64,000 nt of DNA from Paraburkholderia flagellata. GTDB lineage: Bacteria > Pseudomonadota > Gammaproteobacteria > Burkholderiales > Burkholderiaceae. The notes under the pieces were generated by a model, which worked only from the letters and a program-made list of their open reading frames with translations, was not told where the DNA came from and did no database searches. This document shows, piece by piece, positions 8,729 to 17,846 of the stretch. Both the position numbers and the translations under genes were made by a program. The stretch lies in assembly GCF_021390645.1 (NCBI RefSeq), contig NZ_JAJEJT010000004.1, positions 310,001-374,000 on the forward strand. Reading direction: 5' to 3'. How positions within the stretch are numbered: position 1 is the stretch's first letter; every line of letters begins with the position of its first letter.

Positions 8729-10606
8729 ATGCGCGCACGGGATGGGCAACCCCGGCAAACCCGGCAAACCTCGTGGGTCGTCGCCGTCGCGCTGATCGCG
8801 GTGGCCACCGCATTGCCGGCCTTCGCGAGCGGCTATATCGTCGATGTCGGGCTCACCATCATCACCTATGCGATCCTGGGCCTCGGGTTGAACATCGTCG
8901 TGGGCTACGCCGGGTTGCTCGACCTCGGCTACGCGGCGTTTTTCGCCATTGGCGCCTATACCACGGCGCTCCTCGAAACCCTGTTGCATTTCTCGTTCTG
9001 GGCGACGCTGCCGTTCAGCCTCGCATTCGCGGGCGCTTCCGGCGTCGTGATCGGCTATCCGACGTTGCGTCTGCGTAGTGACTATCTCGCGATCGTCACG
9101 CTCGGCTTCGGCGAGATCACGCGCATCGTCGCCACCAATCTCGACATCACCGGCGGCCCGAACGGCATCTACGGCATCGAGCCGCCGAGCCTCTTCGGCT
9201 TCGAGTTCAGTTCGCCGCGCTCGGTGTACGTGCTGGGCATGGCTTTTTTCATCGTCGTGCTGGTGTTCGCCGTACGGCTCGGACGCTCGCGCCTCGGGCG
9301 CGCGTGGACCAGCATCCGCGAGGATGAAGCCGCTGCCGAGGCCGTGGGTGTTGCGACCCTGCGCGTGAAGATGCTCGCCTACGTGTTAGGCGCGTTGATC
9401 GGGGGCCTGGCCGGCAGTCTCTTCGCCGCACGCTTTGGCACGATCGATCCCACGGCGTTCACGTACCTGCAGTCGGTGACGATCCTCATCGTCGTCGTGA
9501 TGGGCGGACGCGGCAGCATTCCTGGCGTGATACTCGGCGCGCTAATCGTTGCGGGGCTGCCGGAAATGCTGCGCTTCCTGAACCTGTGGCGTATTTTCGG
9601 CTTTGCCGTGGCGCTCGTCGTGCTCATGTTGTTGCGCCCGCAAGGATTATGGCCCGCGCGCGTGAAGCGCGCCGCGCCGAGGCCCGAGGAAGAGACGCTG
9701 GCGCACGAAGCAGAAGCCGCAGAAGCGGCGGGCAAGGAAAGCACGGCGGCGGTTTCCCTCGCCGATAGCAGTGGCATCGAAGCCGCCGCCGCGCGCGAAA
9801 CCCTGCTCGAGGTGCATGACCTCGAGCGCCGCTTTGGCGGCGTGCGCGCGATCGGCGGCATCAGTTTTCAGGTGCGCAGCGGCGAGATTCTCGCGCTGAT
9901 CGGCCCGAACGGCGCGGGCAAGACCACGGTGTTCAACTGCCTGACGGGCGTGATCCGCCCAAGCGGCGGCCGCCTCGTCTGGCGCGGCGAGCCGCTTGCC
10001 GGCGGCGCGCCCCATCGCAACGTGCATCGCGGCATTGCGCGCACGTTTCAGGGCATCCGGCTTTTCAACCACATGAGCGCATTCGAGAACGTGCTGATCG
10101 GCATGGATCATCGCCTGCACACCGCCCTCGTGGCGGAACTCGTGGGCACGCGCGCCGCACGCGCCGAGGCTGCCGAACATGGCGCGCTCGGGCAGCGCTG
10201 GCTCGATCTCGTGGGGCTCGGCGCGCGAGCAAGTGAATATGCCTCGGACCTTCCGTACGGCGATCAGCGCAGGCTGGAAATCGCCCGTGCGCTGGCGAGC
10301 CAGCCGCGCCTCTTGCTGCTCGACGAGCCCGCCGCCGGCATGAACCCCACCGAAAAGCACGCGTTGATGGCGCAGATCCGCCGCATACGCGACCTGGGCG
10401 TGACGGTGCTGCTGATCGAGCACGACATGGCGCTGGTGATGGGCGTGTCGGACCGCATCATCGTGATGGACCATGGCGAGATCATTGCCGAAGGCGCGCC
10501 CGCGCAAATCCAGAACGACCCGGTGGTGATCGACGCCTACCTCGGCACGGCCGAAGAAGATGACGGGCCGGACGGCGCGGACGGGGAGAGGTCGCTATGG
10601 AGTTAG
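8729..10606 (+). CDS. LivM-LivG fusion: permease plus ATPase
   Basis: The 625-aa protein joins two subunits that are usually separate. Residues 1-310 are a LivM permease (GLGLNIVVGYAGLLDLGYAA, then LGFGEITRI). Residues 311-358 are a charged, Ala/Glu-rich linker. Residues 359-610 are a LivG ATPase with Walker A GPNGAGKTT (392-400), signature LPYGDQRRLEIARAL, Walker B LLLLDEPAAG and the H-loop IEHDM. The linker reads through without any stop, so this is a true fusion and not a frameshift. Its start lies three bases after livH and its last ten bases overlap livF, keeping the whole unit translationally linked. Confidence 0.94.
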   Translation: MRARDGQPRQTRQTSWVVAVALIAVATALPAFASGYIVDVGLTIITYAILGLGLNIVVGYAGLLDLGYAAFFAIGAYTTALLETLLHFSFWATLPFSLAFAGASGVVIGYPTLRLRSDYLAIVTLGFGEITRIVATNLDITGGPNGIYGIEPPSLFGFEFSSPRSVYVLGMAFFIVVLVFAVRLGRSRLGRAWTSIREDEAAAEAVGVATLRVKMLAYVLGALIGGLAGSLFAARFGTIDPTAFTYLQSVTILIVVVMGGRGSIPGVILGALIVAGLPEMLRFLNLWRIFGFAVALVVLMLLRPQGLWPARVKRAAPRPEEETLAHEAEAAEAAGKESTAAVSLADSSGIEAAAARETLLEVHDLERRFGGVRAIGGISFQVRSGEILALIGPNGAGKTTVFNCLTGVIRPSGGRLVWRGEPLAGGAPHRNVHRGIARTFQGIRLFNHMSAFENVLIGMDHRLHTALVAELVGTRAARAEAAEHGALGQRWLDLVGLGARASEYASDLPYGDQRRLEIARALASQPRLLLLDEPAAGMNPTEKHALMAQIRRIRDLGVTVLLIEHDMALVMGVSDRIIVMDHGEIIAEGAPAQIQNDPVVIDAYLGTAEEDDGPDGADGERSLWS

Positions 10607-11358
10607 ACACGACGGGCAAACTCCTCGACGTTCGCGACCTGCGCGTGAACTACGGCAACATCGAAGCGCTGCACGGCATTTCGCTCGACGTTGGGCCGGG
10701 CGAGATCGTTGCGCTGCTCGGGGCCAACGGCGCGGGCAAGACCACGACGCTGCGCACCATCTCCGGGCTGCTGCGCCCGCGTGGCGGAAGCATTGCGTTC
10801 GAGGGGCAGGCGCTCGTCGGGCTGCCGTCGCATCGTATCGTCGCGCTTGGGATCGGGCACGTGCCGGAAGGACGGCGTATTTTCGGCGGCCTGACGGTCG
10901 AGGAGAATTTGCGCCTTGGCGGCTACCTCTTGCGGCGTGACGCCGGCGCGCTCGATCAAGGCATTGCTCAGGCATACGAAACATTTAGCAGGCTGCGTGA
11001 GCGCAAGGATCAGATGGCGGGCACGCTAAGCGGCGGCGAGCAGCAGATGCTGGCGATTGCGCGCGCCCTCATGCTCAAGCCGAAACTCGTGCTGCTCGAC
11101 GAACCTTCGATGGGTCTTGCGCCCAAGCTCGTGCGGGCGATCTTCGAAGTGATCGCCCGCATCAGCCACGCGGGCACGGCGGTGCTGCTCGTGGAACAGA
11201 ACGCGCGCCAGGCGCTGCGCATTGCGAATCGGGCTTATGTCCTGGAAGGCGGCCGCGTGGCGCTCGCGGGTTCGGCTCATGAGCTAGCCGGCGACAACCG
11301 TGTGCGCGCCACCTATCTTGGCGGCAGCGCAGCGGCGCAGGAGGGAGGGGGCGCTTAG
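10597..11358 (+). CDS. livF: LivF-type ATPase of the amino-acid importer
   Basis: The 253-aa ABC ATPase has Walker A GANGAGKTT, signature LSGGEQQMLAIARAL, Walker B LVLLDEPSMGLAP and the H-loop replaced by the LivF-typical VEQN. Its ATG lies inside the end of the fusion gene, overlapping by ten bases, with ggagagg upstream as ribosome site. It is the last gene of the importer unit. Confidence 0.95.
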   Translation: MELDTTGKLLDVRDLRVNYGNIEALHGISLDVGPGEIVALLGANGAGKTTTLRTISGLLRPRGGSIAFEGQALVGLPSHRIVALGIGHVPEGRRIFGGLTVEENLRLGGYLLRRDAGALDQGIAQAYETFSRLRERKDQMAGTLSGGEQQMLAIARALMLKPKLVLLDEPSMGLAPKLVRAIFEVIARISHAGTAVLLVEQNARQALRIANRAYVLEGGRVALAGSAHELAGDNRVRATYLGGSAAAQEGGGA

Positions 11359-11390
11359 GTGGCGCACTGGACGGCTTTCATCTAATAAAT

Positions 11391-11411
11391 TGCGAATCAT
11401 TATCGTTTGCA
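11391..11411. promoter_or_regulatory. Fur-box-like site upstream of the AraC-type regulator
   Basis: The 21-base stretch tgcgaatcattatcgtttgca is a near palindrome containing ATCATTATC, matching the core of the classical Fur box. It sits 33 bases after livF and about 90-110 bases before the AraC-type gene, in locally AT-rich DNA that fits a promoter. Match judged by eye only. Confidence 0.45.
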
Positions 11412-11503
11412 TTAGCAATTCATCGTCGTTCGATGCAAAATACAGTACACGATGACCTGGCGCGAGGGGGTGACACTAAATTGCGCAAAGCAGACAAATT
11501 TTG

Positions 11504-12304
11504 GTGAATCAGCGAAGGAATTTGCGAATCGTGGATCAGATCTGGTGCCATCGACCTGAAAGCACGCAGCGCACGCTCGAACGACCGATCCGGGCGACAA
11601 GCCATGAATACGATGCAGGCGCGAGGCAGCGGTGGCGCTCGCACGATCACGCACAGCTCATTTTCACGACGAGCGGCGTGCTGCGCGTGACGACGTCCTT
11701 CGGCGTGTGGACGCTTGGGCCGCATCGCGCGCTGTGGATCGCGCCGCTCGTGGACTACGAGTGGATCGCGACGAGCGCGGCGCGCATGCACAGCGTGTAC
11801 TTCGAGCCCCAGGCGTCGCCGTGGCCGGAATCCGAATGCCACGCCGTGACGGTTTCGTCGCTGCTGCGCGAACTGGTTGCGGCGATGGCCGAAGGCCGCG
11901 AGCGGGACGCGCTCATTACCCCGCTGTTACTCAGCGAAATGCGCGATTCACGCGAGGCCTCGGGCGCAGGGTTGCCGCTGCCGCTCGACCGCCGCTTGCG
12001 GCAGATTTGCGATGTCCTGCTGGCAGACCCGGCCAACGGCGACTCGCTCTCCATCTGGGGCGAGCGCGTGGGGGCGAGCGAGCGCACGCTCGCGCGGCTC
12101 TTCAAGGACGAAACAGGCTTGACGTTCGGCCACTGGCGCCAGCAGTTGCGCATCGTCGAGGCGGTTTCGAAGCTCGCGCGAGGCGTGCGCGTGGCAGAGA
12201 TCGCGGCGGAACTTGGCTACGCGAATTCGAGCGCGTTCATCACGATGTTTCGCAAGACGATGGGCGAGACGCCCCAGCGGTATTTGAAAAGCGAGCCGCG
12301 CTGA
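11504..12304 (+). CDS. AraC-family transcriptional regulator
   Basis: The protein (about 266 aa) has an N-terminal cupin-like sensor domain (RWRSHDHAQLIFTTSGVLRV, then GVWTLGPHRALWIAP) and a C-terminal double helix-turn-helix (about 170-262), including VAEIAAELGYANSSAFITMF. This layout resembles the NimR/YeaM group, which often controls an adjacent efflux gene. There is no ATG near the start of homology; GTG at 11504, TTG at 11501 and GTG at 11531 are all possible. It converges with the LytTR gene, 24 bases away. A Fur-box-like site lies upstream. Confidence 0.85.
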   Translation: MNQRRNLRIVDQIWCHRPESTQRTLERPIRATSHEYDAGARQRWRSHDHAQLIFTTSGVLRVTTSFGVWTLGPHRALWIAPLVDYEWIATSAARMHSVYFEPQASPWPESECHAVTVSSLLRELVAAMAEGRERDALITPLLLSEMRDSREASGAGLPLPLDRRLRQICDVLLADPANGDSLSIWGERVGASERTLARLFKDETGLTFGHWRQQLRIVEAVSKLARGVRVAEIAAELGYANSSAFITMFRKTMGETPQRYLKSEPR

Positions 12305-12328
12305 TGCGAGCGTGCGCTCGTGGCCCGC

Positions 12329-13240
12329 TTACATTTGCCGGAACAGGTGAGCGTATTGCCGGCTTACCGCGAGCGCGCCGGCATGGCCGCGCAGTTGCAG
12401 CGTCATCTTCCCGATAGCGCTGACCGAGGCGCTTTCCACCTGATCCACATTGACCACCGTGCCGCGGTGAACTTGCCAGAAGCGTGCGGGGTCCAGTTGC
12501 GCGCACAACTCTCGCAGGCTCGTGCGGATCAGCAGTTCGCCGCTGCGCGTCGTGACCACGACGTACTTGTCGGCTGCTTCGAAGTACAAAACATCGTCCA
12601 CCGGCACCATGCGGATATCGTTGCCGCTCGATGCGCGCAGATAACGCAGCGGCGCTTCACGCGGCGTGCCATCCGCATGGCCCGCGCGCACACCGGCCCG
12701 CGCTTCGCGAACGTCCTGCGTGATCGCTTCCAGTTGACGCAGCACGCGTTGCAGATCCGCCTGCATGTGCGGCGCCTCGGGATCTTTCGCCGCCGCTCGC
12801 GCTAGCCGTGCGCGCAGGCGCTCCACCGTGCGTGCGAGCCGTGCCGTTTCCACGGGTTTGAGCAGATAGTCGATGGCCGCGGCTTCGAAGGCTTCGAGCG
12901 CATAGGCGTCGTAGGCGGTGACGAACACGATCTGCGGGGGCGCGGCGAGATTCGCGCAGGCGCGCGCGACGTCGAGGCCGGTCGCGCCCGGCATGGCGAT
13001 GTCGAGGAACGCGACGTCGGGCGCGAGCGCACCGATGCGCTCGATGGCTTCGTGGCCGTTGCTGGCCGTCGCCACGATGCGCAATTCCGGCCACACGGCG
13101 GCGAGTTCCCGCTCCAGCGCGGCCGCGATCAGCGGCTCGTCCTCGGCGATCAGCGCGGTCGGGGTGTCGGTCGGTGCATCAGGCACGCGGTGCGAGGCGT
13201 CACCGTGTGGCGCCATATCGCCGGGCGTGTGGCGTTTCAT
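12329..13240 (-). CDS. LytTR-family response regulator
   Basis: The 303-aa protein has a receiver domain (about 28-145; acidic pair EDE, phospho-acceptor Asp80 in FLDIAMPG, Lys in LLKPVE) and a LytTR DNA-binding domain (about 200-300; FWQVHRGTVVNVDQVE). Its ATG overlaps the stop of the upstream LytS-like kinase gene by four bases, so the two form a classic coupled pair. LytTR regulators bind promoters as direct-repeat dimers; the target here is unknown. Confidence 0.93.
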   Translation of the reverse strand: MKRHTPGDMAPHGDASHRVPDAPTDTPTALIAEDEPLIAAALERELAAVWPELRIVATASNGHEAIERIGALAPDVAFLDIAMPGATGLDVARACANLAAPPQIVFVTAYDAYALEAFEAAAIDYLLKPVETARLARTVERLRARLARAAAKDPEAPHMQADLQRVLRQLEAITQDVREARAGVRAGHADGTPREAPLRYLRASSGNDIRMVPVDDVLYFEAADKYVVVTTRSGELLIRTSLRELCAQLDPARFWQVHRGTVVNVDQVESASVSAIGKMTLQLRGHAGALAVSRQYAHLFRQM

Positions 13241-14379
13241 GATCGGGACTCCTGCGCGACTGCACTTACGCCAACGGCACTATTCAGAGGCAGCCGCACG
13301 CGCGCAACGAGGCCGTGCGGCACGTTCTCGATCAGCGTGAGCGAGGCATGCTCGCCATAGAGCGCCGCGAGCCGCTCGCGCACGTTCACGAGCCCGACGC
13401 CCGCGCCCTGGGTGCCCGGCGTCGCGCCGAAGCCCGGGCCCGTGTCCGTCACCGTCAGCTCGACATGCTCGTCGATACGCCGCGCGCCGACGTCGATTCT
13501 GCCGCCCTCGACCGCGCCCTGAATGCCATGTTTGAGCGCGTTTTCCACGAGCGGCTGCAGCAGCATGGGCGGCACTGGAAGGTCGGCGCAATCGGGCGGC
13601 AGGTCGAGCGCGTAGGCGAGGCGCGGGCCGATGCGCATGGCGTGCACGGCGAGCATCGAGTCCAGCACCTTGAACTGCGTCGCGAGCGTTTCGCTTTGGG
13701 CGCGCGAGGCTTCCAGCGTCGCGCGCAGGAAACGGTTGAGGCTTGCGAGCAACTCGCGCGCACGAGGGGGATCGGACGCGATCAGGCTGTCGAGCGTCGC
13801 CAGCGTGTTGAAGAGAAAGTGCGGCTCGATTTGCGCCTGCAGCGCCTGCAGGCGCGCGCTGAGTGCCGTGCGCTCGGCGGCTTCCTTTTGCCACGCCGTG
13901 CGCGCGACCTGCTCGCTCAGCTCGGCAATGCGCGTGCGCGACCAGCCATACCAGGTGACGAGGAGCGTGGCGGCGAGCGCGATCCAGCCAGTGAGCGCGA
14001 GCTCCTTCGTCGCGAATGCGTGACGCAGGCTGATCCCGAGCAGCACGCTCGCGATGCCGCGCCCGAGCGCCGCGCCGAGCACGATGGCAAGCACCATCGC
14101 CAGGGCGAGCCGCGGGCCCGTGAGCGCATTGTGGCGCTGCAGAAAAAAACGGGCGACGTCGAGCATCAGCATGATCGAGAGCCCGATCGCCTGGCTGAAG
14201 ACGAGGTTGTCGATGAATCGCTCGTGAACGCCTGCAGCGGTGAGCGCGACCGCGATCAGCGCATTGCCGATGATGACGATCACGCCCTCGCGCGCGAATC
14301 CGGCGAGCAGGACGTTGGCCGCCGGGGCGGGCAGGCGTGCGGCGGCGTTCGGAAACTCGACGTGCGTGCCAGGAATCAT
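13237..14379 (-). CDS. LytS/YpdA-like membrane sensor histidine kinase
   Basis: The 380-aa protein has several hydrophobic segments in the N-terminal half (about 28-150), then a His_kinase region with QIEPHFLFNTLATLDSL, whose His is the autophosphorylation site, and a GHKL ATPase (LVENALKHG, DTGPGFG, GVGLVNVRERL). The start at 14379 was chosen because it overlaps the stop of the upstream DUF2306 gene by four bases (ATGA); the frame stays open further upstream without homology character. It is the cognate kinase of the LytTR regulator downstream. Confidence 0.92.
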   Translation of the reverse strand: MIPGTHVEFPNAAARLPAPAANVLLAGFAREGVIVIIGNALIAVALTAAGVHERFIDNLVFSQAIGLSIMLMLDVARFFLQRHNALTGPRLALAMVLAIVLGAALGRGIASVLLGISLRHAFATKELALTGWIALAATLLVTWYGWSRTRIAELSEQVARTAWQKEAAERTALSARLQALQAQIEPHFLFNTLATLDSLIASDPPRARELLASLNRFLRATLEASRAQSETLATQFKVLDSMLAVHAMRIGPRLAYALDLPPDCADLPVPPMLLQPLVENALKHGIQGAVEGGRIDVGARRIDEHVELTVTDTGPGFGATPGTQGAGVGLVNVRERLAALYGEHASLTLIENVPHGLVARVRLPLNSAVGVSAVAQESRS

Positions 14380-14753
14380 GCGATCCAGCTTGTGACGATG
14401 AGGTTGAGCAGCCGGTGCGGCGTCGCAATGGCGGCGAGGCCGGCAGCGATGAGACTGAAGAACGAACCGCGCATGGCGAGGCGATGGCCGCGGACGTTGC
14501 CGTGGCGGATCGCCCAGATGGCGCGCCCGACGCTTGCGAACGTCAGCAGCGAAAGGCCGTGCACCCAGGACAGATGCCCCGGATGCAGTTCGCGGATGTC
14601 GAACGAACTGAGCGCGGCGGCGAACATCGTCAGCGCCCAGATGCGGCCGAGCCACTTGTGCCGCGCGCTGCCCTTTTCGGTCAGCATGACGGCGGTTCCG
14701 AGTATGACAGAAAGCGTCGCGGCGACGACGTGCACCGCAATGATGGCAGACAT
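14376..14753 (-). CDS. DUF2306-type small membrane protein
   Basis: The 125-aa protein has about four membrane helices and the family motif ARHKWLGRIW, with conserved His residues in the later loops. DUF2306 proteins have no settled function. It is translationally coupled to the LytS-like kinase, so it may be part of the signal input of that system; this is inference from the overlap. Confidence 0.82.
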   Translation of the reverse strand: MSAIIAVHVVAATLSVILGTAVMLTEKGSARHKWLGRIWALTMFAAALSSFDIRELHPGHLSWVHGLSLLTFASVGRAIWAIRHGNVRGHRLAMRGSFFSLIAAGLAAIATPHRLLNLIVTSWIA

Positions 14754-14907
14754 GCTGGCTCTCCTTGGCGGGTCGAGCGGGGGCGATGTCTGCAGTGTGG
14801 TGAGTGGGAGAGGGGTGAGCGAGGGGCTTGCGACGAACGGTGGAGATCTGGGCGCGAACGGAGATTGTGTGGCGCGAACCGCAGGCGAGCGGACCGCACA
14901 GCATCAC

Positions 14908-16440
14908 TCAACCCGGCGGCCCGCTTTCGATTTCCCGCAGAATCTCATCGAACGGTGCAGGTTTCACGAGATGCCGGTCGAAGCCAGCCTCACTCGCGGC
15001 CTGGCGGTCGCGCTCCTGGCCGTAGCCCGTGAGCGCGATCAATTGCACGCGCGCGGTGGCAGGCTCGGCGCGCAGCGCCTTCGCCAGCGCGTGACCATTC
15101 ATGCCGGGCAGACCGATGTCGAGTATCGCCACGTGAGGCAGGAAAGTCTGCGCGAGCGCGAGCGCGCTCGGGCCGTCGTGGGCCACGCGCACCTCGTGGC
15201 CTTCGAGTTCCAGCAGCATGAGCAGCGACGAAGCGGAATCGACGTTGTCGTCGGCGATCAGTACGCGGCGGCGCGGCGGCGCACTGTGTTCCGCTTTGTC
15301 TTGCGCGTTCTGGGTCCGCTCGCGCGGCGCTTCGCATTGCGGCACCCGCGCGAGCGGCAGACGGACGACGAATTCCGAGCCATGCCCAAGCCCGTCCGAT
15401 TGCGCGCCCACCGAGCCGCCGTGCAGCTCCGCGAGTTCGCGCACGAGTGCGAGGCCGATGCCGAGGCCGCCGTCGGCACGCTTCACGGCGTCGCGCGACT
15501 GCATGAACAGCTCGAACACGTAGGGCAGTTCGTCGGGCGCGATGCCGATGCCGTTGTCGCGCACGCGTATCAGGATCTCGTAGACGTCCGCTTCGAGCCG
15601 CAACACGATCTGGCCGCCTTCGGCGGTGTACTTCGCGGCGTTGGAAAGCAGGTTGCTGATGATCTGCGCGATGCGTATCGCATCGCCGGTCACATGGCAC
15701 GGATCGCAGTCGATCTCGACCGTGAGCGTTTGCGACTTCGCGTCGAGGAACGGGCGGCTCGTTTCCACCGCGATCTCGACGATCTCGCGCAAGTCGAGCG
15801 TGCTCATCTGCAGCGCGATCTTGCCGTGAGAGATGCGCGAGACGTCGAGCAGATCGTCGACGAGGCGCCCGAGATGCTCGACCTGGCGGCTCGCGATCTG
15901 CCGCGCGTCGGCGCGCATCGTGTCGTTCGCGCCGTGGCGCGGGTCGAGCAGCTCGATGGCGTTGCGTATCGGCGCGAGCGGATTGCGCAGTTCGTGCGCG
16001 AGCGTCGCGAGAAAGCGGTCTTTGCGGCGGTCGGCGTCGCGCAGCGCTTTTTCGGCGGTGTAGAGGCGCAGCAGTGCGCGCACGTTCGCCACCAGTTCGG
16101 CGGGTTCGACGGGCTCCGTGAGATAGCTGTCGGCGCCGCCGTCGAGCGCGAGAATCTTGTCGCGAGTCTGCACCGCCGCGGCGGAGGTTTGCAGCACGAG
16201 CGTGGAGTTCGTTTCCGGGTCGGCCTTGATGAGGCGGCACACCTCGATGCCGCTGATGTCGGGCAGCTTCACGTCGAGCAGCACGATCGCGGGCGCTTGT
16301 TCGCGCACGGCTTCGAGCGCGGCGTGGCCCGTCGCGGCTTCGATCACGGCGTAGCCGGCGTGGCGCAGCACGCGCGACTTCACATAGCGCGCGCCTTCGT
16401 TGTCGTCGACGTTGAGGATGAGCGTGGCGTGGGCGTTCAT
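14908..16440 (-). CDS. Hybrid kinase: REC-HisKA-HATPase-REC
   Basis: The 510-aa cytoplasmic protein begins with a receiver domain (phospho-acceptor Asp56 in LLDVKLPD). The conserved receiver Lys is Glu here (YLTEPVEP). HisKA follows with His149 in ATLAHELRNPLAP, then an HATPase domain (NLLSNAAKYTAEGG, DNGIGIAP, GLGIGLALV) and a second receiver (VAILDIGLPGMNG). No membrane segment is seen. Its ATG overlaps the upstream kinase gene by four bases, making it the last gene of the stressosome-like unit and a candidate output or phosphorelay step. No DNA-binding domain is present. Confidence 0.92.
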   Translation of the reverse strand: MNAHATLILNVDDNEGARYVKSRVLRHAGYAVIEAATGHAALEAVREQAPAIVLLDVKLPDISGIEVCRLIKADPETNSTLVLQTSAAAVQTRDKILALDGGADSYLTEPVEPAELVANVRALLRLYTAEKALRDADRRKDRFLATLAHELRNPLAPIRNAIELLDPRHGANDTMRADARQIASRQVEHLGRLVDDLLDVSRISHGKIALQMSTLDLREIVEIAVETSRPFLDAKSQTLTVEIDCDPCHVTGDAIRIAQIISNLLSNAAKYTAEGGQIVLRLEADVYEILIRVRDNGIGIAPDELPYVFELFMQSRDAVKRADGGLGIGLALVRELAELHGGSVGAQSDGLGHGSEFVVRLPLARVPQCEAPRERTQNAQDKAEHSAPPRRRVLIADDNVDSASSLLMLLELEGHEVRVAHDGPSALALAQTFLPHVAILDIGLPGMNGHALAKALRAEPATARVQLIALTGYGQERDRQAASEAGFDRHLVKPAPFDEILREIESGPPG

Positions 16441-17846
16441 GGCGCCGCGTCCCCGGACGTCTCGGGTTCGTCCTCGACGGACGTCGCGAGGCGCACCGGC
16501 ACGTTCAGGCGGAACGTCGAGCCCACGCCGGGCTCGCTTTCCACGCCCACTTCGCCGCCGAGGAGCGCCGCGAGCTTGCGGCACAGCGGCAGGCCAAGGC
16601 CCGTTCCCTTCACGCGCTGCTGCAGGCGGTTCTGCACCTGGCCGAACTCCTCGAAAATGATCTGGTGGTGCTCGGGCGCAATTCCGATGCCCGTGTCCGC
16701 GACGAAGAAGGTGATCCGCGCTTCGTCGCCATCGCCGGGCATGCATTGGGCGCCGACGCGAATCTGTCCGTGCTCGGTGTACTTGATCGCGTTCGAAACG
16801 AAATTGCGCAGGATTTGCGTGAGCTTGGGTTCGTCGGTGTAAAGCTGCGGCAGGCCCGCGGTGGAGGCGAATTCGAGCGAGACGTGCGGCGTGTCGAGCA
16901 GCGGCATGAGCATCGTGCGCAGCGCGGCGAAGAGGTCGGCGGGATCGAACCACGCGGGAACGACTTCGGTCTTGCCGGCTTCGATCTTCGCGAGGTCGAG
17001 CAGGTCGTTCACGGTCTCGCCCAGGCTTTCCGCAGACGAAAGAATCAGCCTGACCTGACGCTCCTGTTCGACGCTCAGGTCGCCGTCGAGCCGGTTGAGC
17101 AGCAGGTTGGCGAGCGCGCGGATCGAACTGAGCGGCGTGCGCAGTTCATGGCTCATGTTCGAGAGAAAGCGCGATTTCATCATGTCGGCGCGGCGCAGTT
17201 CCTCAGCGCGCTCGTCAAGCTCGGCGTAGAGCGCCACCACACCGCGGTTGGTCGCCTCCAGCTCCTGCGTGAGGCGCGAGAGTTCTTCCTGGCGTTCGCG
17301 CAGTTCATCGAGCGCCGTCACAAGCTCGCGGTTCTGCTGCTGCAGTTCTTCGAGCGAGTCGCCGTGCGCGCCTTCTTGCGGACTGCGTGCGGACAGTTCT
17401 CGCACGATGCGCTCGAGTTCCGTGCCGCACACCGCGCCGCGCTCGTGCGGCAAGTCGCGGGCCATGGTGACAGTCGTGCCGCTCGCCGAGGAGCGAATGG
17501 CGAAGCGGTCCATGAGGCGCCGGCTGCCCGTAATGCCGAGGCCCATGCCGCCGGGTGAGCGATAGGTGCCGTCGAGCACGGCTTCGAGGTCACGCACGCC
17601 GGGGCCGTGGTCGCTCACCTGCACGGCGAGCGCTTCGTGTGGCGGCTCGTCGTCGAGCGTGAAGGTGACTTCGCCGCCGCCCGCATATTCGAAGGCGTTG
17701 CGGGCGATTTCGGAGACGGCGCTTGCAATGCGCGTCTGGTCGAGCGGCGAGAAGCCGAGCCCGGCGGCGAGCTCGCGCGCGCGGCGGCGCGCGGCGACGA
17801 CGTCCTGGGCGGTTTCAAGCCGGATGCGCAAGAGGGGCTTATTCAT
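16437..17846 (-). CDS. Histidine kinase with an extra N-terminal RsbT-like GHKL domain
   Basis: The 469-aa protein opens with a serine-kinase-type GHKL domain (about 5-135: SEIARNAFEYAGGG, DHGPGV, GGMGLGITGSRRL) that resembles RsbT. A long coiled coil follows (about 160-230), then HisKA with SNMSHELRTPLSS and a second GHKL domain (NFVSNAIKYTEHG, DTGIGIAP, GTGLGLPLCRKL). It therefore has two ATPase modules and could be recruited by STAS proteins through the first. No membrane helices are seen. It overlaps both neighbours by a few bases. The pairing of an RsbT-like switch domain with a histidine kinase is the likely bridge from stressosome to two-component signalling. Confidence 0.9.
   Translation of the reverse strand: MNKPLLRIRLETAQDVVAARRRARELAAGLGFSPLDQTRIASAVSEIARNAFEYAGGGEVTFTLDDEPPHEALAVQVSDHGPGVRDLEAVLDGTYRSPGGMGLGITGSRRLMDRFAIRSSASGTTVTMARDLPHERGAVCGTELERIVRELSARSPQEGAHGDSLEELQQQNRELVTALDELRERQEELSRLTQELEATNRGVVALYAELDERAEELRRADMMKSRFLSNMSHELRTPLSSIRALANLLLNRLDGDLSVEQERQVRLILSSAESLGETVNDLLDLAKIEAGKTEVVPAWFDPADLFAALRTMLMPLLDTPHVSLEFASTAGLPQLYTDEPKLTQILRNFVSNAIKYTEHGQIRVGAQCMPGDGDEARITFFVADTGIGIAPEHHQIIFEEFGQVQNRLQQRVKGTGLGLPLCRKLAALLGGEVGVESEPGVGSTFRLNVPVRLATSVEDEPETSGDAAP

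Noticed and set aside
8729..10606. Frameshift joining two separate genes
   Set aside because: The linker is in one frame with no stop, and the LivG part lacks its own ribosome site and start.
13315..16842. Very long plus-strand frame opposite the kinase genes
   Set aside because: All domains with catalytic motifs are on the minus strand; the plus frame has no recognisable fold.
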